A DNA stretch of 64,000 nt, taken from contig NZ_LMRS01000059.1 of the NCBI RefSeq assembly GCF_001426195.1, positions 41,214 through 105,213 on the forward strand, given 5' to 3'. Position numbers and translations under genes: made by a program. This DNA comes from Sphingomonas sp. Leaf339. GTDB lineage: Bacteria; Pseudomonadota; Alphaproteobacteria; Sphingomonadales; Sphingomonadaceae. The number at the start of each line of letters is the position of its first letter. The stretch's first letter is position 1. The notes under the pieces are model-generated. The model was given only the letters and a program-made list of their open reading frames with translations, was not told the origin of the DNA and made no database searches. Positions 7,860 through 16,864 of this stretch are shown here, piece by piece.

Positions 7860-8477
7860 AACAGCCTCTTTACCTCTAATGAGCATTGTCATTATCTTTT
7901 GGGCATATACCGGTCTAGCAGCAATCGGCCTTGCGTATACCAGCAAGGCTCGGTTGTGCCACACTGTTCGGATTCTGGTCCGCCGACGTGAAGCTGCCCA
8001 ACGTGTATAATCTCCGGTCCTGTTAACGTATACCTCTCGGGGACTGGCCGCATTTGGTGCTTTATAGGCGCTTCGATCACTTAAAAAGGACCGGGATAAT
8101 AAGCACCACGTATTGAAGACTAAATTATGTTCATACGTGCAGGATTTCTATTCGACGTTCCATAGGGCGCTGTGGGGCCAGACCGTCTCACCGATTAGTA
8201 CCAACCCAACAATTGCAATGCTATAAATTGATGGCAAATGGGGATGCGTACTAAGTTTAAGACAGAAAACGTCGGCCTTTCTGCGCCCTGCGCTACGTAC
8301 CGACTGATAGGCCAGCGCTCGGAGAAACAGATTCTCCGTGTTTGAATTCTTCCTACATCTTTGAGATTGTGCTACTTTGACGGACGCTACAGCCGGGTTA
8401 TTTGCAAAACAGGCACTAGTGTGTTATTATAGTATTACGCAGTGGGTATCACTGCGATTCCCCTTCAGGAGATTACT
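7860..8477. other. Gene-free stretch between the toxin-antitoxin pair and the recombinase
   Basis: No coding region is supported in these 618 bases, and the composition is visibly richer in A+T than the flanks. It should contain the leftward vapBC promoter and the rightward recombinase promoter. Three ATATAC or GTATAC hexamers occur at 7905, 7935 and 8028. An inverted repeat CACGTAT...ATACGTG spans 8107-8139. Confidence 0.5.
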
Positions 8478-9056
8478 ATGCCACACCCCGCCCGGGTGCT
8501 GGAGCATGGTGACGTGCGCCGGATCCTCCGTCACGTCGCCACGCGTCGGCATGCCCATCGTGATCGCGTCCTGGTCCTGTTGAGCTTCAAGGCAGGCTTA
8601 CGCGCCTGCGAAATGGCCGGCCTCACCTGGCCCATGGTGCTAAAACCGGATGGACGGATCAGCGATCATATCTTCGTCGCCGCGACCATCGCCAAGAACA
8701 AGTTTGCCCGTCGCATTCCCTTGCACCCCCAACTGGTTGAAGCGCTGAGTAACCTGCACGATCGAGCCGGCCGCCCTCGGGTCGGACCGGTCGTACGCTC
8801 GGAACGGGGCACCCACCTGACCCCGCGCAGCCTCGTCAACTGGTTCGCCGCCACCTATGCCAGTCTCGCGCTTGACGGCTGCTCGTCCCATTCCGGCCGT
8901 CGTACCTTCATCACCCGATCAGCGCGACTGTTGACGCGTACCGGCGGTTCGCTGCGCGACGTGCAGGAACTGGCCGGACACAAGCGCCTCACCACGACCG
9001 AATGCTATATTGAAGGCGACCGCGACGCACAGCGTCGGCTTATCCGCCTCGTCTGA
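8478..9056 (+). CDS. Tyrosine recombinase, catalytic domain only
   Basis: The 192-residue protein is a phage-integrase-type catalytic domain. The expected active-site residues are all visible: R42 in KAGLRACEMAGL, a lysine in the AKNKFARR hairpin (K73 or K75), H138 and R141 in SSHSGRRTF, H168 in LAGHKRLTT, and the nucleophile Y177 in TECYIEG. The usual N-terminal core-binding domain is missing, so it is about half the length of standard integrases. I chose the ATG at 8478, seven bases after AGGAG. It is followed closely by the DUF3768 gene. It may act on a nearby site or be a plasmid-type resolvase; the target is unknown. Confidence 0.85.
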   Translation: MPHPARVLEHGDVRRILRHVATRRHAHRDRVLVLLSFKAGLRACEMAGLTWPMVLKPDGRISDHIFVAATIAKNKFARRIPLHPQLVEALSNLHDRAGRPRVGPVVRSERGTHLTPRSLVNWFAATYASLALDGCSSHSGRRTFITRSARLLTRTGGSLRDVQELAGHKRLTTTECYIEGDRDAQRRLIRLV

Positions 9057-9106
9057 GGGTCACACCCTCCACCTACCCTTTTCATCGATAGAAACGGAGA
9101 ATTCGC

Positions 9107-9466
9107 ATGACAGCGAAGCCGACGACGCACGCCCCCGCCACCCCGGTCATCAACCCGGTGGCGCAACTCAACGACGCGTTCCGTACCAATCAAACCGACG
9201 GCCGGATGATCGCCACCGCCGGGGTTATCGGCCTGGGGCCCGATGCGCTGCCCGCTATCCTCCTCGCGGTGCAGACCTTCGATGCCTTCACCCCCGACGA
9301 TGACCCTTACGGCGAACATGACTTCGGGGTGCTGATCTGGGCAAACCAGCCGCTATTCTGGAAGATAGACTATTATGACCGAGCGATGCAGTTCGCCTCG
9401 CCTGACCCGGCAGATGCGGCACTGACGTTGCGGGTGCTGACCATCATGCTGGCTAGCGAATACTGA
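9107..9466 (+). CDS. DUF3768-family protein
   Basis: The 119-residue protein matches DUF3768. It has LNDAFRTNQTDGRMIATAGV, then FDAFTPDDDPYGEHDFGVL, the motif FWKIDYYD, and the C-terminal PADAALTLRVLTIMLASEY. The family is common on alphaproteobacterial plasmids and accessory regions and has no assigned function. A GGAG ribosome site lies eight bases before the ATG. It ends 5 bp before the following gene, so the two are probably co-transcribed with the recombinase. Confidence 0.85.
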   Translation: MTAKPTTHAPATPVINPVAQLNDAFRTNQTDGRMIATAGVIGLGPDALPAILLAVQTFDAFTPDDDPYGEHDFGVLIWANQPLFWKIDYYDRAMQFASPDPADAALTLRVLTIMLASEY

Positions 9467-9471
9467 GCCCG

Positions 9472-10284
9472 GTGCCCGTGCCCCCTGCGCCACCATCCCT
9501 CGAGGTCGGCACCATTTCGTTTGCCCGCTGCGGCCCGGTTATGATGCTGGCACCACGCGAACGCGTCCGACTTATCCTGGCGGCCTCGGACGCCTACGAC
9601 CCCGACCTGCTCGTCACCGCCGGCTATGCCGTGCACAGCCGCAAGCATCTGCACCGCCTAGCGCAGGAGATCGAACAGGAACCGCGGGGCGGTACGATCA
9701 TCACCGAGGTCCACCATGACGGCCAAACGCCCCGTAATCCTGGCCATTCGCATGCCATGTGGGCGATCGATGGTGACGGCGAGCTTCATCGCTTTGGGCG
9801 CCAGACCTTTGGCTCCAGTCGCGAGGTTCGTCATCATGGTGGTAAAGCGCTGGCCCGCTTTCGCGCCCGGCTCGCCGACCGCACGATCGAGGTTGGCGAG
9901 CACGCGGTGTTCGCGCTCATCTGCGGCGAGATCAACATCGTCCATGGCCGCAACAGCGCTGCGTTTGTCAACATGGATGCCGAGGACGCCATTCTCACCG
10001 CCGATATCGTCATCAATCCGACCCACGACCGGATGAGCAACGCCGGCACGTTGCAGGCGAAACGGCGCTTGCTGTCTCAGGCGAAGCCGGACGGTACGCC
10101 ACGTGCTTACATATCATGTTCGAACTGGGAGGCCTGTGGACTTAACGGGCGAGTGCAATACCCCTCGCCGACGTTGCATACCGTTTACGTCGCCGGCCTG
10201 CCCCTGCCCTACGAAGAGTTTGCCGATGGCGCATTCGGCTTCGTCTATCGGCGCTGGCGCCTGCCGCTGGGGCCGAGCTCATGA
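9472..10284 (+). CDS. Nitrilase-like hypothetical protein
   Basis: The 270-residue protein is not one I recognise firmly. Its central part resembles the carbon-nitrogen hydrolase superfamily: HAVFALICGEINIVHGRNSA, followed by LTADIVINPTHDRMSN and AYISCSNW, mirrors the catalytic-cysteine strand and the later NP..D and strand motifs of nitrilases. A candidate Cys is at 151, with Glu and Lys candidates upstream. The start is probably the GTG at 9472, although no good ribosome site is seen and it could rely on coupling to the DUF3768 gene. It may modify a small molecule, but that is speculative. Confidence 0.6.
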   Translation: MPVPPAPPSLEVGTISFARCGPVMMLAPRERVRLILAASDAYDPDLLVTAGYAVHSRKHLHRLAQEIEQEPRGGTIITEVHHDGQTPRNPGHSHAMWAIDGDGELHRFGRQTFGSSREVRHHGGKALARFRARLADRTIEVGEHAVFALICGEINIVHGRNSAAFVNMDAEDAILTADIVINPTHDRMSNAGTLQAKRRLLSQAKPDGTPRAYISCSNWEACGLNGRVQYPSPTLHTVYVAGLPLPYEEFADGAFGFVYRRWRLPLGPSS

Positions 10285-10304
10285 GAGGGCACCGTCGCAG
10301 ATCT

Positions 10305-10342
10305 GCCACTTATGATGAAACTACCCAAAAGCCATAAGTGGC
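10305..10342. repeat. Perfect 10-bp inverted repeat
   Basis: The sequence GCCACTTATG (10305-10314) is repeated in inverted form as CATAAGTGGC (10333-10342), separated by 18 bases. It lies just after the nitrilase-like gene. It could be a terminator stem, although no T-run follows, or a recombinase binding site at the right edge of the accessory patch. Confidence 0.6.
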
Positions 10343-10490
10343 GGCCGGTCGCTGGCATCACCATCGGGTCAGCTGTCGCCGCGCTTACATGCGTCCGCCG
10401 GGATCGCGCGGCGGTAAGCGGATCTCCCCTTGCCTCAGGTCCGGGACGGGTGTTTCCTCTAACTTATCGACTAACTGGGGGGTAATCATC

Positions 10491-12410
10491 ATGCGGACGG
10501 GGATGGCGGCGTTTCTTCTGGCAACGTCGGTGCTCGGCGGAAGCCTGATTGTATCTACCCGGAGCGAAGCAGCCGACCCAACACCGCGGCGCTATACCGC
10601 TGAGCAGTTCCTCCAGACACGCAACTACGCGATTGCCGGCGTTGGCGATGACGCCTTCACCGCCGACGGCAAGTCGCTGCTCGTCTCATCGGACGAGAGC
10701 GGAACCTTCAACGCCTATCTGCTACCGCTCTCCGGCGGCAAGCCGGTACCGCTGACCCGGTCGACCACCAATGCGACTTACGCGGTGACGACCTTCCCCG
10801 AGGACGCGCGCGTGCTTGTCTCGAGCGACACTGGTGGCAACGAGCTAACCCACCTGTTCGTCCGCGCCCCTGACGGCACGCTGACCGACCTCACCCCTGG
10901 CGCCAAGACCAAGGCGGACTTCGCGGGTTGGAACCACGACAGGACGACCTTCTTCGTCTCGTCAAACGCGCGCGAGGCGTCGGCGGACGACGTCTACGCT
11001 TACGACGTGGCGACGCTGACGCCGCGCATGGTGTTCAGGAACGACGGCAGCTTCCAGGTGGGGCCGGTCGCCCCAGACGGCCGAACGCTAGCGGTCACCA
11101 AGACGCTGTCGAGCGCCAACGCGGACGTTTACGTCGCCGATCTGACCGCAATGAGCGCCGCGCCCAGGCTCGTCACGCCGCATCAGGGCAACGTCCAATT
11201 CGCCGCGAGCGACTTTACGCCGGACTCCGGAAAGCTGATATACCTTGGCGATCAGGACGGCGAGTGGATGCGCGCCTATACATTCGACCTGGCGTCGGGG
11301 GCGCGGGCGGAGCTGGTGCGCGGCGACTGGGATGTCCAGTTTGCCTTCTTCTCGCCCTCCGGTCGCTACCGCGTATCAGCGCTTAACGCCGACGCTACGA
11401 CACGGCTCACCATCACCGACACGCAAACCGGCATGCCGATCGTGCTCACCGGCGTTCCGGCGGGGGACCTCGGCGCAGTCCGCTTTGGCCCCGACGAGAG
11501 GCAGATTGCCTTCACCGTCACTTCCGACACCTCGCCGCGTGACGTCTTTGTGGCGGATTTGGCAACCGGACGCGCGCGCCGACTGACGACCGCGCTGAAT
11601 CCCGCAATCCGCGAGGCCGACCTGGTGGATGCCACCGTGGTGCGCGTGCCGGCGGAGGGAGGCGTCCAGGTCCCGGGCATCCTGTACCGCCCCAAGGGCG
11701 CATCGGCCGGGGCGAAGGTGCCGGCGATCGTGTATGTCCATGGCGGGCCGGGCGGGCAGAGCCGGCGCGGCTACAGCGCGTCGATCCAGCACCTCGTCAA
11801 TCACGGCTATGCGGTGCTCGCCGCTAACAATCGCGGGTCTAGCGGCTACGGTAAGTCCGTCTTCCACATGGACGACAAGCACCATGGTGAGGCGGACCTG
11901 CGCGACATCGTCGCCTCGGGCGAATGGCTCCGCAAGCAGGACTGGATTGCGCCTGACAAGGTTGCGGTTATGGGAGGTTCGTACGGCGGTTACATGACGG
12001 CGGCAGCGCTCACCTTTCACCCCGACGCGTTCACCGCCGGGATCGACATCTTCGGCGTGACCAACTGGCAGCGCACGCTAAAGTCGATCCCTGCCTGGTG
12101 GGGCGCCAACCGGATCGCGCTCTACGACGAGATGGGAGACCCCGCGACCGACGAAGCGCGCCACCGCGCCATCTCGCCGCTGTTCCATGCCGAACGGATC
12201 ACCAAGCCGCTGTTGGTCATCCAAGGCGCGAATGACCCGCGCGTCCTCAAGGTCGAAAGCGACGAACTAGTCGCGGCGGTGAAGAAGAACGACGTACCGG
12301 TCGAGTATGTGGTGTTCCCCGACGAAGGCCACGGCTTTCAGGGCCGCACCAACCGCGTGACCGCTCAGAACGCCTACCTCGCGTTCCTGGACAACTACGT
12401 ACGTCGGTAA
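10491..12410 (+). CDS. S9-family prolyl oligopeptidase, exported
   Basis: The 639-residue protein starts MRTGMAAFLLATSVLGGSLI with a signal peptide cleaved near SEAADP. A WD40-like propeller covers about residues 50-380 and an alpha/beta-hydrolase domain covers about 400-639. The catalytic serine is S497 in GGSYGGYM, the histidine is H614 in DEGHGFQGR, and the aspartate lies in GANDPRVLK. Such enzymes are dipeptidyl or oligopeptidyl peptidases of the periplasm. The ATG at 10491 was chosen because it begins the signal peptide after a GGGGGG stretch; the longer reading from 10338 starts within the preceding repeat. The gene stands alone. Confidence 0.9.
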   Translation: MRTGMAAFLLATSVLGGSLIVSTRSEAADPTPRRYTAEQFLQTRNYAIAGVGDDAFTADGKSLLVSSDESGTFNAYLLPLSGGKPVPLTRSTTNATYAVTTFPEDARVLVSSDTGGNELTHLFVRAPDGTLTDLTPGAKTKADFAGWNHDRTTFFVSSNAREASADDVYAYDVATLTPRMVFRNDGSFQVGPVAPDGRTLAVTKTLSSANADVYVADLTAMSAAPRLVTPHQGNVQFAASDFTPDSGKLIYLGDQDGEWMRAYTFDLASGARAELVRGDWDVQFAFFSPSGRYRVSALNADATTRLTITDTQTGMPIVLTGVPAGDLGAVRFGPDERQIAFTVTSDTSPRDVFVADLATGRARRLTTALNPAIREADLVDATVVRVPAEGGVQVPGILYRPKGASAGAKVPAIVYVHGGPGGQSRRGYSASIQHLVNHGYAVLAANNRGSSGYGKSVFHMDDKHHGEADLRDIVASGEWLRKQDWIAPDKVAVMGGSYGGYMTAAALTFHPDAFTAGIDIFGVTNWQRTLKSIPAWWGANRIALYDEMGDPATDEARHRAISPLFHAERITKPLLVIQGANDPRVLKVESDELVAAVKKNDVPVEYVVFPDEGHGFQGRTNRVTAQNAYLAFLDNYVRR

Positions 12411-12712
12411 GGCTTATTAGAAGCCGTGCGGTCGGCGATACCCTCCATCGTCGCTGGCACCGCCGACAAGCGGCATTGGGGAGGCTCGTTCATGTTACCC
12501 AGCGCGAATGTCGAAACGCTTTCGAATAGATTCATCATGCAACTCGGTAAAAGACCCACAACCGGTAATTCGGAGCTCCCCGCCCGGCTTCCAACTTCTG
12601 CCATTTGTTCATCTCCGCATTACTACCGCTTTTGGCATCCAGCAGGTCTGCGGTCGATGTCGTAACCTTGACCACCGCGGAGGAGCGATTTTTAACGGCA
12701 GCCGTAAGACAG
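12411..12712. other. Gene-free stretch downstream of the S9 peptidase
   Basis: These 302 bases lie between convergent genes. I see no supported coding region and no obvious terminator hairpin with a T-run. Confidence 0.5.
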
Positions 12713-13267
12713 CTAACCTCGCATCTCCCGCCACTCTCGGTAGCCCATCACGGCGAGGCCAATCATCACCGCGTAGAGCCCGGCGGTCAGGATCAGTCCC
12801 TTTAGAGCGAACATGCCAACATACACGACGTCTACCGCGATCCAGAGGAGCCAGCTTTCGCGGTGACGGCGGGCCGTCCAATATTGGGCGACAAGGCTGA
12901 AGCTGCTGAGCATCGCGTCCATCCATGGCAGCGCTGCGTCGGTATGGCGACTGGTGAACCACCCGATCGCAAGTCCACCGAGCAGGCCGACAGCCAAGCT
13001 CGCTATCGCCCACAGCCGCCGCAGCGGCATCACGACGACCTCGCCGGTGTCGTGCCTGTCGCGGCGCCAGACGATCCAGCCGTAGACGATGCCAATACCG
13101 AACACCGCCTGCAGCGCCATGTCCGCATAAAGCCGCACGTCGAGGAACAGTTTGAAATACAGCGCGCAAGCGACGAGGTTCAGCGGCCAGCACAGCATGT
13201 TGCGTCGCGCCGTCAGCCAGATTGCCAGAAAGCTGATCACGACCGCAGCGATCTCCAGCGACGACAT
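12713..13267 (-). CDS. pnuT: PnuC-family transporter, probable thiamine carrier PnuT
   Basis: The 184-residue membrane protein has the PnuC fold with about seven helices. It starts MSSLEIAAVVISFLAIWLTA and ends with an Arg-rich cytoplasmic tail (GYREWREMRG). PnuC proteins are facilitators whose substrate is trapped by phosphorylation: nicotinamide riboside for PnuC, thiamine for PnuT. The ATG overlaps the kinase stop (TGATG), and both follow a TonB receptor led by a TPP riboswitch. This context makes thiamine the likely substrate. The sequence alone does not separate PnuT from PnuC, so the symbol rests on the riboswitch. Confidence 0.82.
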   Translation of the reverse strand: MSSLEIAAVVISFLAIWLTARRNMLCWPLNLVACALYFKLFLDVRLYADMALQAVFGIGIVYGWIVWRRDRHDTGEVVVMPLRRLWAIASLAVGLLGGLAIGWFTSRHTDAALPWMDAMLSSFSLVAQYWTARRHRESWLLWIAVDVVYVGMFALKGLILTAGLYAVMIGLAVMGYREWREMRG

Positions 13268-14421
13268 CAGACGCTCCGACCAACGCGAAGGCGAGCGAGA
13301 AAATTCTGTCCCGGGGCCGAGAAGAACCAGTCCGCATGGCCGAGAAGATATCCATCCCAGGCCAGCGATGCCGCGTCAGAATCGCCAACGATCCCGGCGA
13401 AATAGGCGATCTCGGACAAAGCGAATTCGACGTGGACCAGCGGCAGGAGCTGGATGACCGTATTGATCTCGGTGCGGTCGAGCGGGCGAATCGTTGAATA
13501 TCCGGCGATCAGCGATAGCGCAGCCATGGGGTCGGCAATGGCATCATCCCGCCCCTCCCCGAGTTCCAGCCATGCGAAAGTGGTCCGCTCGATCGCGATC
13601 GCCAGATCATGCGCCGCGCAGGTCCGATCAGCCAATCCGAAGTCGAATATGGTTTCGACAGTGCCATCAGCCGACCAGAGAATATTGGAGGGATGCAAGT
13701 CATTATGCGTCCACAGCGGCTGCTGATGCGCGATGCGATGGGCGCGGCCATCGCCCGATGCCGCGAAGAGCGACGACAGCTGGCGCCGCCACGGCCGCCC
13801 CGTCAGAAACGCGGCCAAGGCCGGACGTGCCTCGACATAGGCTTCGGCAAGAGCCAGCGGCTCCGCAGCGGACAGAATGCCGAAGCTGGCGACGAGCGGC
13901 TGCGCGACCCGGGCCGGCGCATCGAAGCCACTTGACGCCTGATGCAATCGCGCAAGCGCGACACCAGCGGCATGGGCATGCGCCTGGGAGAGGAAGGGCG
14001 TCCATGACGGTCGGTCGCGATATACATCGTCCCCTGCCCCCTGCCGATGGAGTTCATAGGTCCATTCGCCCACCCCGACCGCACTGGCACCGTCCGTCGT
14101 GCGCAACACTTCAGGTACCGATGTCCCCGCAGCCGCGAGATGGGCGATGAAACCATGTTCCTCCGCCAATCCCGCGACCGTGCGCACCCGGCGATCATGG
14201 CGTTTCAGAAGAAGCACGCCGTCCGTCGTTTGGATCAGCGTGGCCGCGGAGAAGGGACGCGGAGAATGCCAGTGTAGCGCTTCGATCCGGGCGGCGCCCG
14301 GAAAGCGGGCCAGCACGGTCGTGGCTTCGTCGGCGGTGATCGCAGGCCAGGTCGGCGCCTCCATGGCGAAGCCCATGCCGTGAACGCGGTGGCTAGTGGC
14401 CGAGCCCTCAGCGTCGCCCAC
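13267..14421 (-). CDS. APH-fold small-molecule kinase, probable thiamine kinase
   Basis: The 384-residue protein belongs to the aminoglycoside-phosphotransferase/choline-kinase fold. It has an N-lobe with VLLLKRHDRRVRTVAGLAEE, the catalytic loop WTHNDLHPSNILWS and the metal site IFDFGLAD. It sits between a TonB receptor and a PnuC-type carrier in a TPP-riboswitch operon. The simplest role is therefore phosphorylation of incoming thiamine to trap it, as YcfK/ThiK does with the same fold. The reading opens with GTG at 14421, only 2 bp after the TonB-receptor stop. Later ATGs at 14376 and 14364 are alternatives. Thiamine specificity is inference from context. Confidence 0.75.
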   Translation of the reverse strand: MGDAEGSATSHRVHGMGFAMEAPTWPAITADEATTVLARFPGAARIEALHWHSPRPFSAATLIQTTDGVLLLKRHDRRVRTVAGLAEEHGFIAHLAAAGTSVPEVLRTTDGASAVGVGEWTYELHRQGAGDDVYRDRPSWTPFLSQAHAHAAGVALARLHQASSGFDAPARVAQPLVASFGILSAAEPLALAEAYVEARPALAAFLTGRPWRRQLSSLFAASGDGRAHRIAHQQPLWTHNDLHPSNILWSADGTVETIFDFGLADRTCAAHDLAIAIERTTFAWLELGEGRDDAIADPMAALSLIAGYSTIRPLDRTEINTVIQLLPLVHVEFALSEIAYFAGIVGDSDAASLAWDGYLLGHADWFFSAPGQNFLARLRVGRSV

Positions 14422-14423
14422 AG

Positions 14424-16730
14424 CTAGAAACCACGCGAGACGGTCGCGGCGACGGCCGCGCCGCTGCCGATGTAATAGGCGGGCGCATAGCCGCTGATGA
14501 CCGTACCGCGGGGTCCGATGACATCGCCGGCGTTGGTACTGACCGCCTGGACGCCCCCCAGGACATGAGGATCGGTCACGTTGATCGCGTTGACACGGAA
14601 ATCGGTCCGCTTGCCGCCGAACCAGTCTGCCATATGCACGCCGACCGCGACGTCCAGCGTCGCATAGCCCTTGATGCTCTCGTCATTTATGAACGTCGCA
14701 TATTGGCGCCCGACATATTTGCCCGCGATGCTGCCGAACAGACGACCGTCGTCATAGGTACCGCCGCCAGCGATCTGGACCGTCGGACTCGACACCGCGC
14801 GCTTGCCCCGTGTCGGCAGATAGTCGCCGCCAACCGGCAGATCGTCGTCGATCCGCGCGCGCAGATATTCGCCCGAAACATAAACGCTGACGCCCCTTGC
14901 CGGGCGATAATCGATCTCCGCATCGACGCCGTAGGACGTCTGTCCGCCGGCATTCAGCGTCGAATTGACCTGCGCGCCGCCAACGTCGATCACCGTCGCC
15001 AACTGGCGATTGCGGAATTTGTAGTGGAAGCCGGTGACCGATGCCGACAGGTTGGGGCCGATGTAGCGATAGCCCAGTTCCTGCGACACCGAATATTCGT
15101 TCTTCAGCGCGTTGGTGCCGCGCGTCGATACGACGCCGCCATCGTAACTGTCGTAGAGCGTGAACTCGTTGGGGGTCCGAAAATTGGTCGTGATGTTGGC
15201 GAACAACTGCTGGCGGTCGTCGATCGCGTAGTGGACCGCGGCTCGCGGCAAGGCGGTAAAACTGTCGCGACGGACGCGGGTCTGCGGCCCGGGCAGGTAG
15301 TTGCGGCCATTGCGCAGCAGACCGACGCCCTTGAAACCGGCATCGACCGTCAGGCGCGGACCGAGCGTGATGCTGTCGGCGAGGAAAAACGCCTTCGTTA
15401 CGGTCACGGTGCGCTGGTTCTCATAGGCGAGCAGGCGGCCATCGGCGGTGCGGATCGCCTTGCTGCGGTATCCCCACCGGTCGGCCGGATTACCGTCGGC
15501 ATCGACCGCGGTATAGGATTGCGCGACGCGGTCCGTCCCGTAATCGAACCACAGGCCGGCGGTGATCCGGTGGACACCCGCCCGCAGCGTCAGCTTGCTA
15601 ACGTTGCCCGTGCGCATCTGGTCGCCGGTGTAATTACCCAACACGGTCGCGACACCATCGACCGTGCCCGGCAATGCGATCGGCTGCGTTAGTTCCTCGT
15701 TGCCGAGGAAGTTGCCCGTGGTGGCGAGTTGGGTGCCGTACGGCGAATTGCCATAACCGAACTGGAGATAGGTCGTGCTGTCGAGCGTCAGCCGATCGTT
15801 CAGCGCCACATGCACCGGTGCCGAGGCGTAAAGGTTGCGGAAGGGTGCCCGATAGAGCCGCCAGTAATTCGTATTTCCGGGGCTGTAGCGCGCGTCGTGG
15901 TTGAACCCGCGACCCTGGGCCTGCCAGTCGGCGAGCGTCGGGCTGGGGTAGCTGGCCGAATTGGCGTCGTTGTACGACAATGCCAGGCTGGCGCGGTCGC
16001 CGTTACCCCATTCGCGCAACAGCTTGGCGTCGACATGCTGGCGCGTGTCATAGCCGGCGCCGCGCCAATTGTCGGCGCGGGTGTTCGAATAGGACACGAA
16101 CGCCTTGAGGCCGGTCGTGCCGATCGTCCCCGTATCGACGCGGGCGAACACGCGGCGCAGCGAGTAGGATCCCAGCGAGAGATCGACGAGCGCCTGCCGC
16201 GTCGCCTTAGGGTCGTCGAGCGTGAGCGACAGCAGACCGCCCGCCCCGCCGACCGTCGGCGAATCGATGTCCACCGATCCTTGCGCGAGCGCGATCTGCC
16301 TTATGTTCCCGGGGTCGGCGAACTGCGACGGGTAGGCATAATAGTAACCGATATCGTTCTGCGGCGCGCCCTCCAGCAGCACGCCGATCTCGTCCTGCCC
16401 CAATCCGCGGAGCGTCAGGCTCGAACTCGTCGACAGACCGTATGGGTCGCTGGACGCGACGTTCGCACCGGGCAACAGATTGACGAGCTGAAACGCGTTG
16501 AGTGTCGGGGCCTGCTTGACGATGAAATCGGCGGAAATCGCGCTCACCGCCTTCGGCTCGGTCTGATCGGGCAGCAGCCCTTCGGGATCGCGGCGGCCGA
16601 TCACGCGGATGTCCGTCCGGTCTTCGGTCGCCTGTTGCGCCGATGCGGCAACGGGCAGCGTCAGGAATGCAGCGGACAGCGCCAAGGTGCTGCACCGGAT
16701 CATCAGGACACACAAAATCATAACCGGCAT
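14424..16730 (-). CDS. TonB-dependent receptor, probable thiamine uptake
   Basis: The 768-residue outer-membrane receptor has a signal peptide (LALSAAFLTLPVAASAQQ), a plug domain (LVNLLPGANVASSDPYGLST and TLRGLGQDEIGVLLEGAPQN) and a long beta-barrel ending in an aromatic residue (TVSRGF). A TPP riboswitch immediately precedes it, and it is first in an operon with an APH-fold kinase and a PnuC/PnuT carrier. Receptors in this position are known as thiamine receptors in other bacteria. I placed the start at the ATG at 16730; the TTG at 16775 lies inside the riboswitch, and the ATG that begins MIRCSTLAL is an alternative. Energy comes from TonB-ExbBD encoded elsewhere. Confidence 0.85.
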   Translation of the reverse strand: MPVMILCVLMIRCSTLALSAAFLTLPVAASAQQATEDRTDIRVIGRRDPEGLLPDQTEPKAVSAISADFIVKQAPTLNAFQLVNLLPGANVASSDPYGLSTSSSLTLRGLGQDEIGVLLEGAPQNDIGYYYAYPSQFADPGNIRQIALAQGSVDIDSPTVGGAGGLLSLTLDDPKATRQALVDLSLGSYSLRRVFARVDTGTIGTTGLKAFVSYSNTRADNWRGAGYDTRQHVDAKLLREWGNGDRASLALSYNDANSASYPSPTLADWQAQGRGFNHDARYSPGNTNYWRLYRAPFRNLYASAPVHVALNDRLTLDSTTYLQFGYGNSPYGTQLATTGNFLGNEELTQPIALPGTVDGVATVLGNYTGDQMRTGNVSKLTLRAGVHRITAGLWFDYGTDRVAQSYTAVDADGNPADRWGYRSKAIRTADGRLLAYENQRTVTVTKAFFLADSITLGPRLTVDAGFKGVGLLRNGRNYLPGPQTRVRRDSFTALPRAAVHYAIDDRQQLFANITTNFRTPNEFTLYDSYDGGVVSTRGTNALKNEYSVSQELGYRYIGPNLSASVTGFHYKFRNRQLATVIDVGGAQVNSTLNAGGQTSYGVDAEIDYRPARGVSVYVSGEYLRARIDDDLPVGGDYLPTRGKRAVSSPTVQIAGGGTYDDGRLFGSIAGKYVGRQYATFINDESIKGYATLDVAVGVHMADWFGGKRTDFRVNAINVTDPHVLGGVQAVSTNAGDVIGPRGTVISGYAPAYYIGSGAAVAATVSRGF

Positions 16731-16770
16731 CGTCTCGAGTCCACTCCACACGGAGGGACGACAAAGGAGC

Positions 16771-16864
16771 CGCAACCCTCCCTACGCCGGTATCACCCGG
16801 ATCAGGTTCAGCGGGTCATGGGCTGCTGCCCACCTCTCAACCGCGCTTCAGCGGCCCCCCGGGG
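16771..16864 (-). promoter_or_regulatory. TPP riboswitch (THI element)
   Basis: Read on the minus strand, the leader contains the THI-box features in order. These are a G-rich 5' stem (GGGGGGCCGC), TTGAGAGG, a hairpin GGGCAGCAGCCC, then ACCCGCTGAACCTGATCCGG, GTGATACCGGCGTAGGGA. This is an excellent match to the thiamine-pyrophosphate aptamer. TPP binding would repress the TonB receptor-kinase-PnuT operon. The aptamer's GGGAGGG end can pair with CCCTCC about 20 bases later, which may belong to the expression platform. Confidence 0.94.

Noticed and set aside
12713..13267. Nicotinamide riboside transporter PnuC
   Set aside because: The fold is the same, but a TPP riboswitch and kinase context favour thiamine; no NAD-salvage gene is nearby.
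13267..14421. Aminoglycoside resistance enzyme
   Set aside because: Only the fold is shared; the riboswitch and operon partners point to a vitamin kinase.
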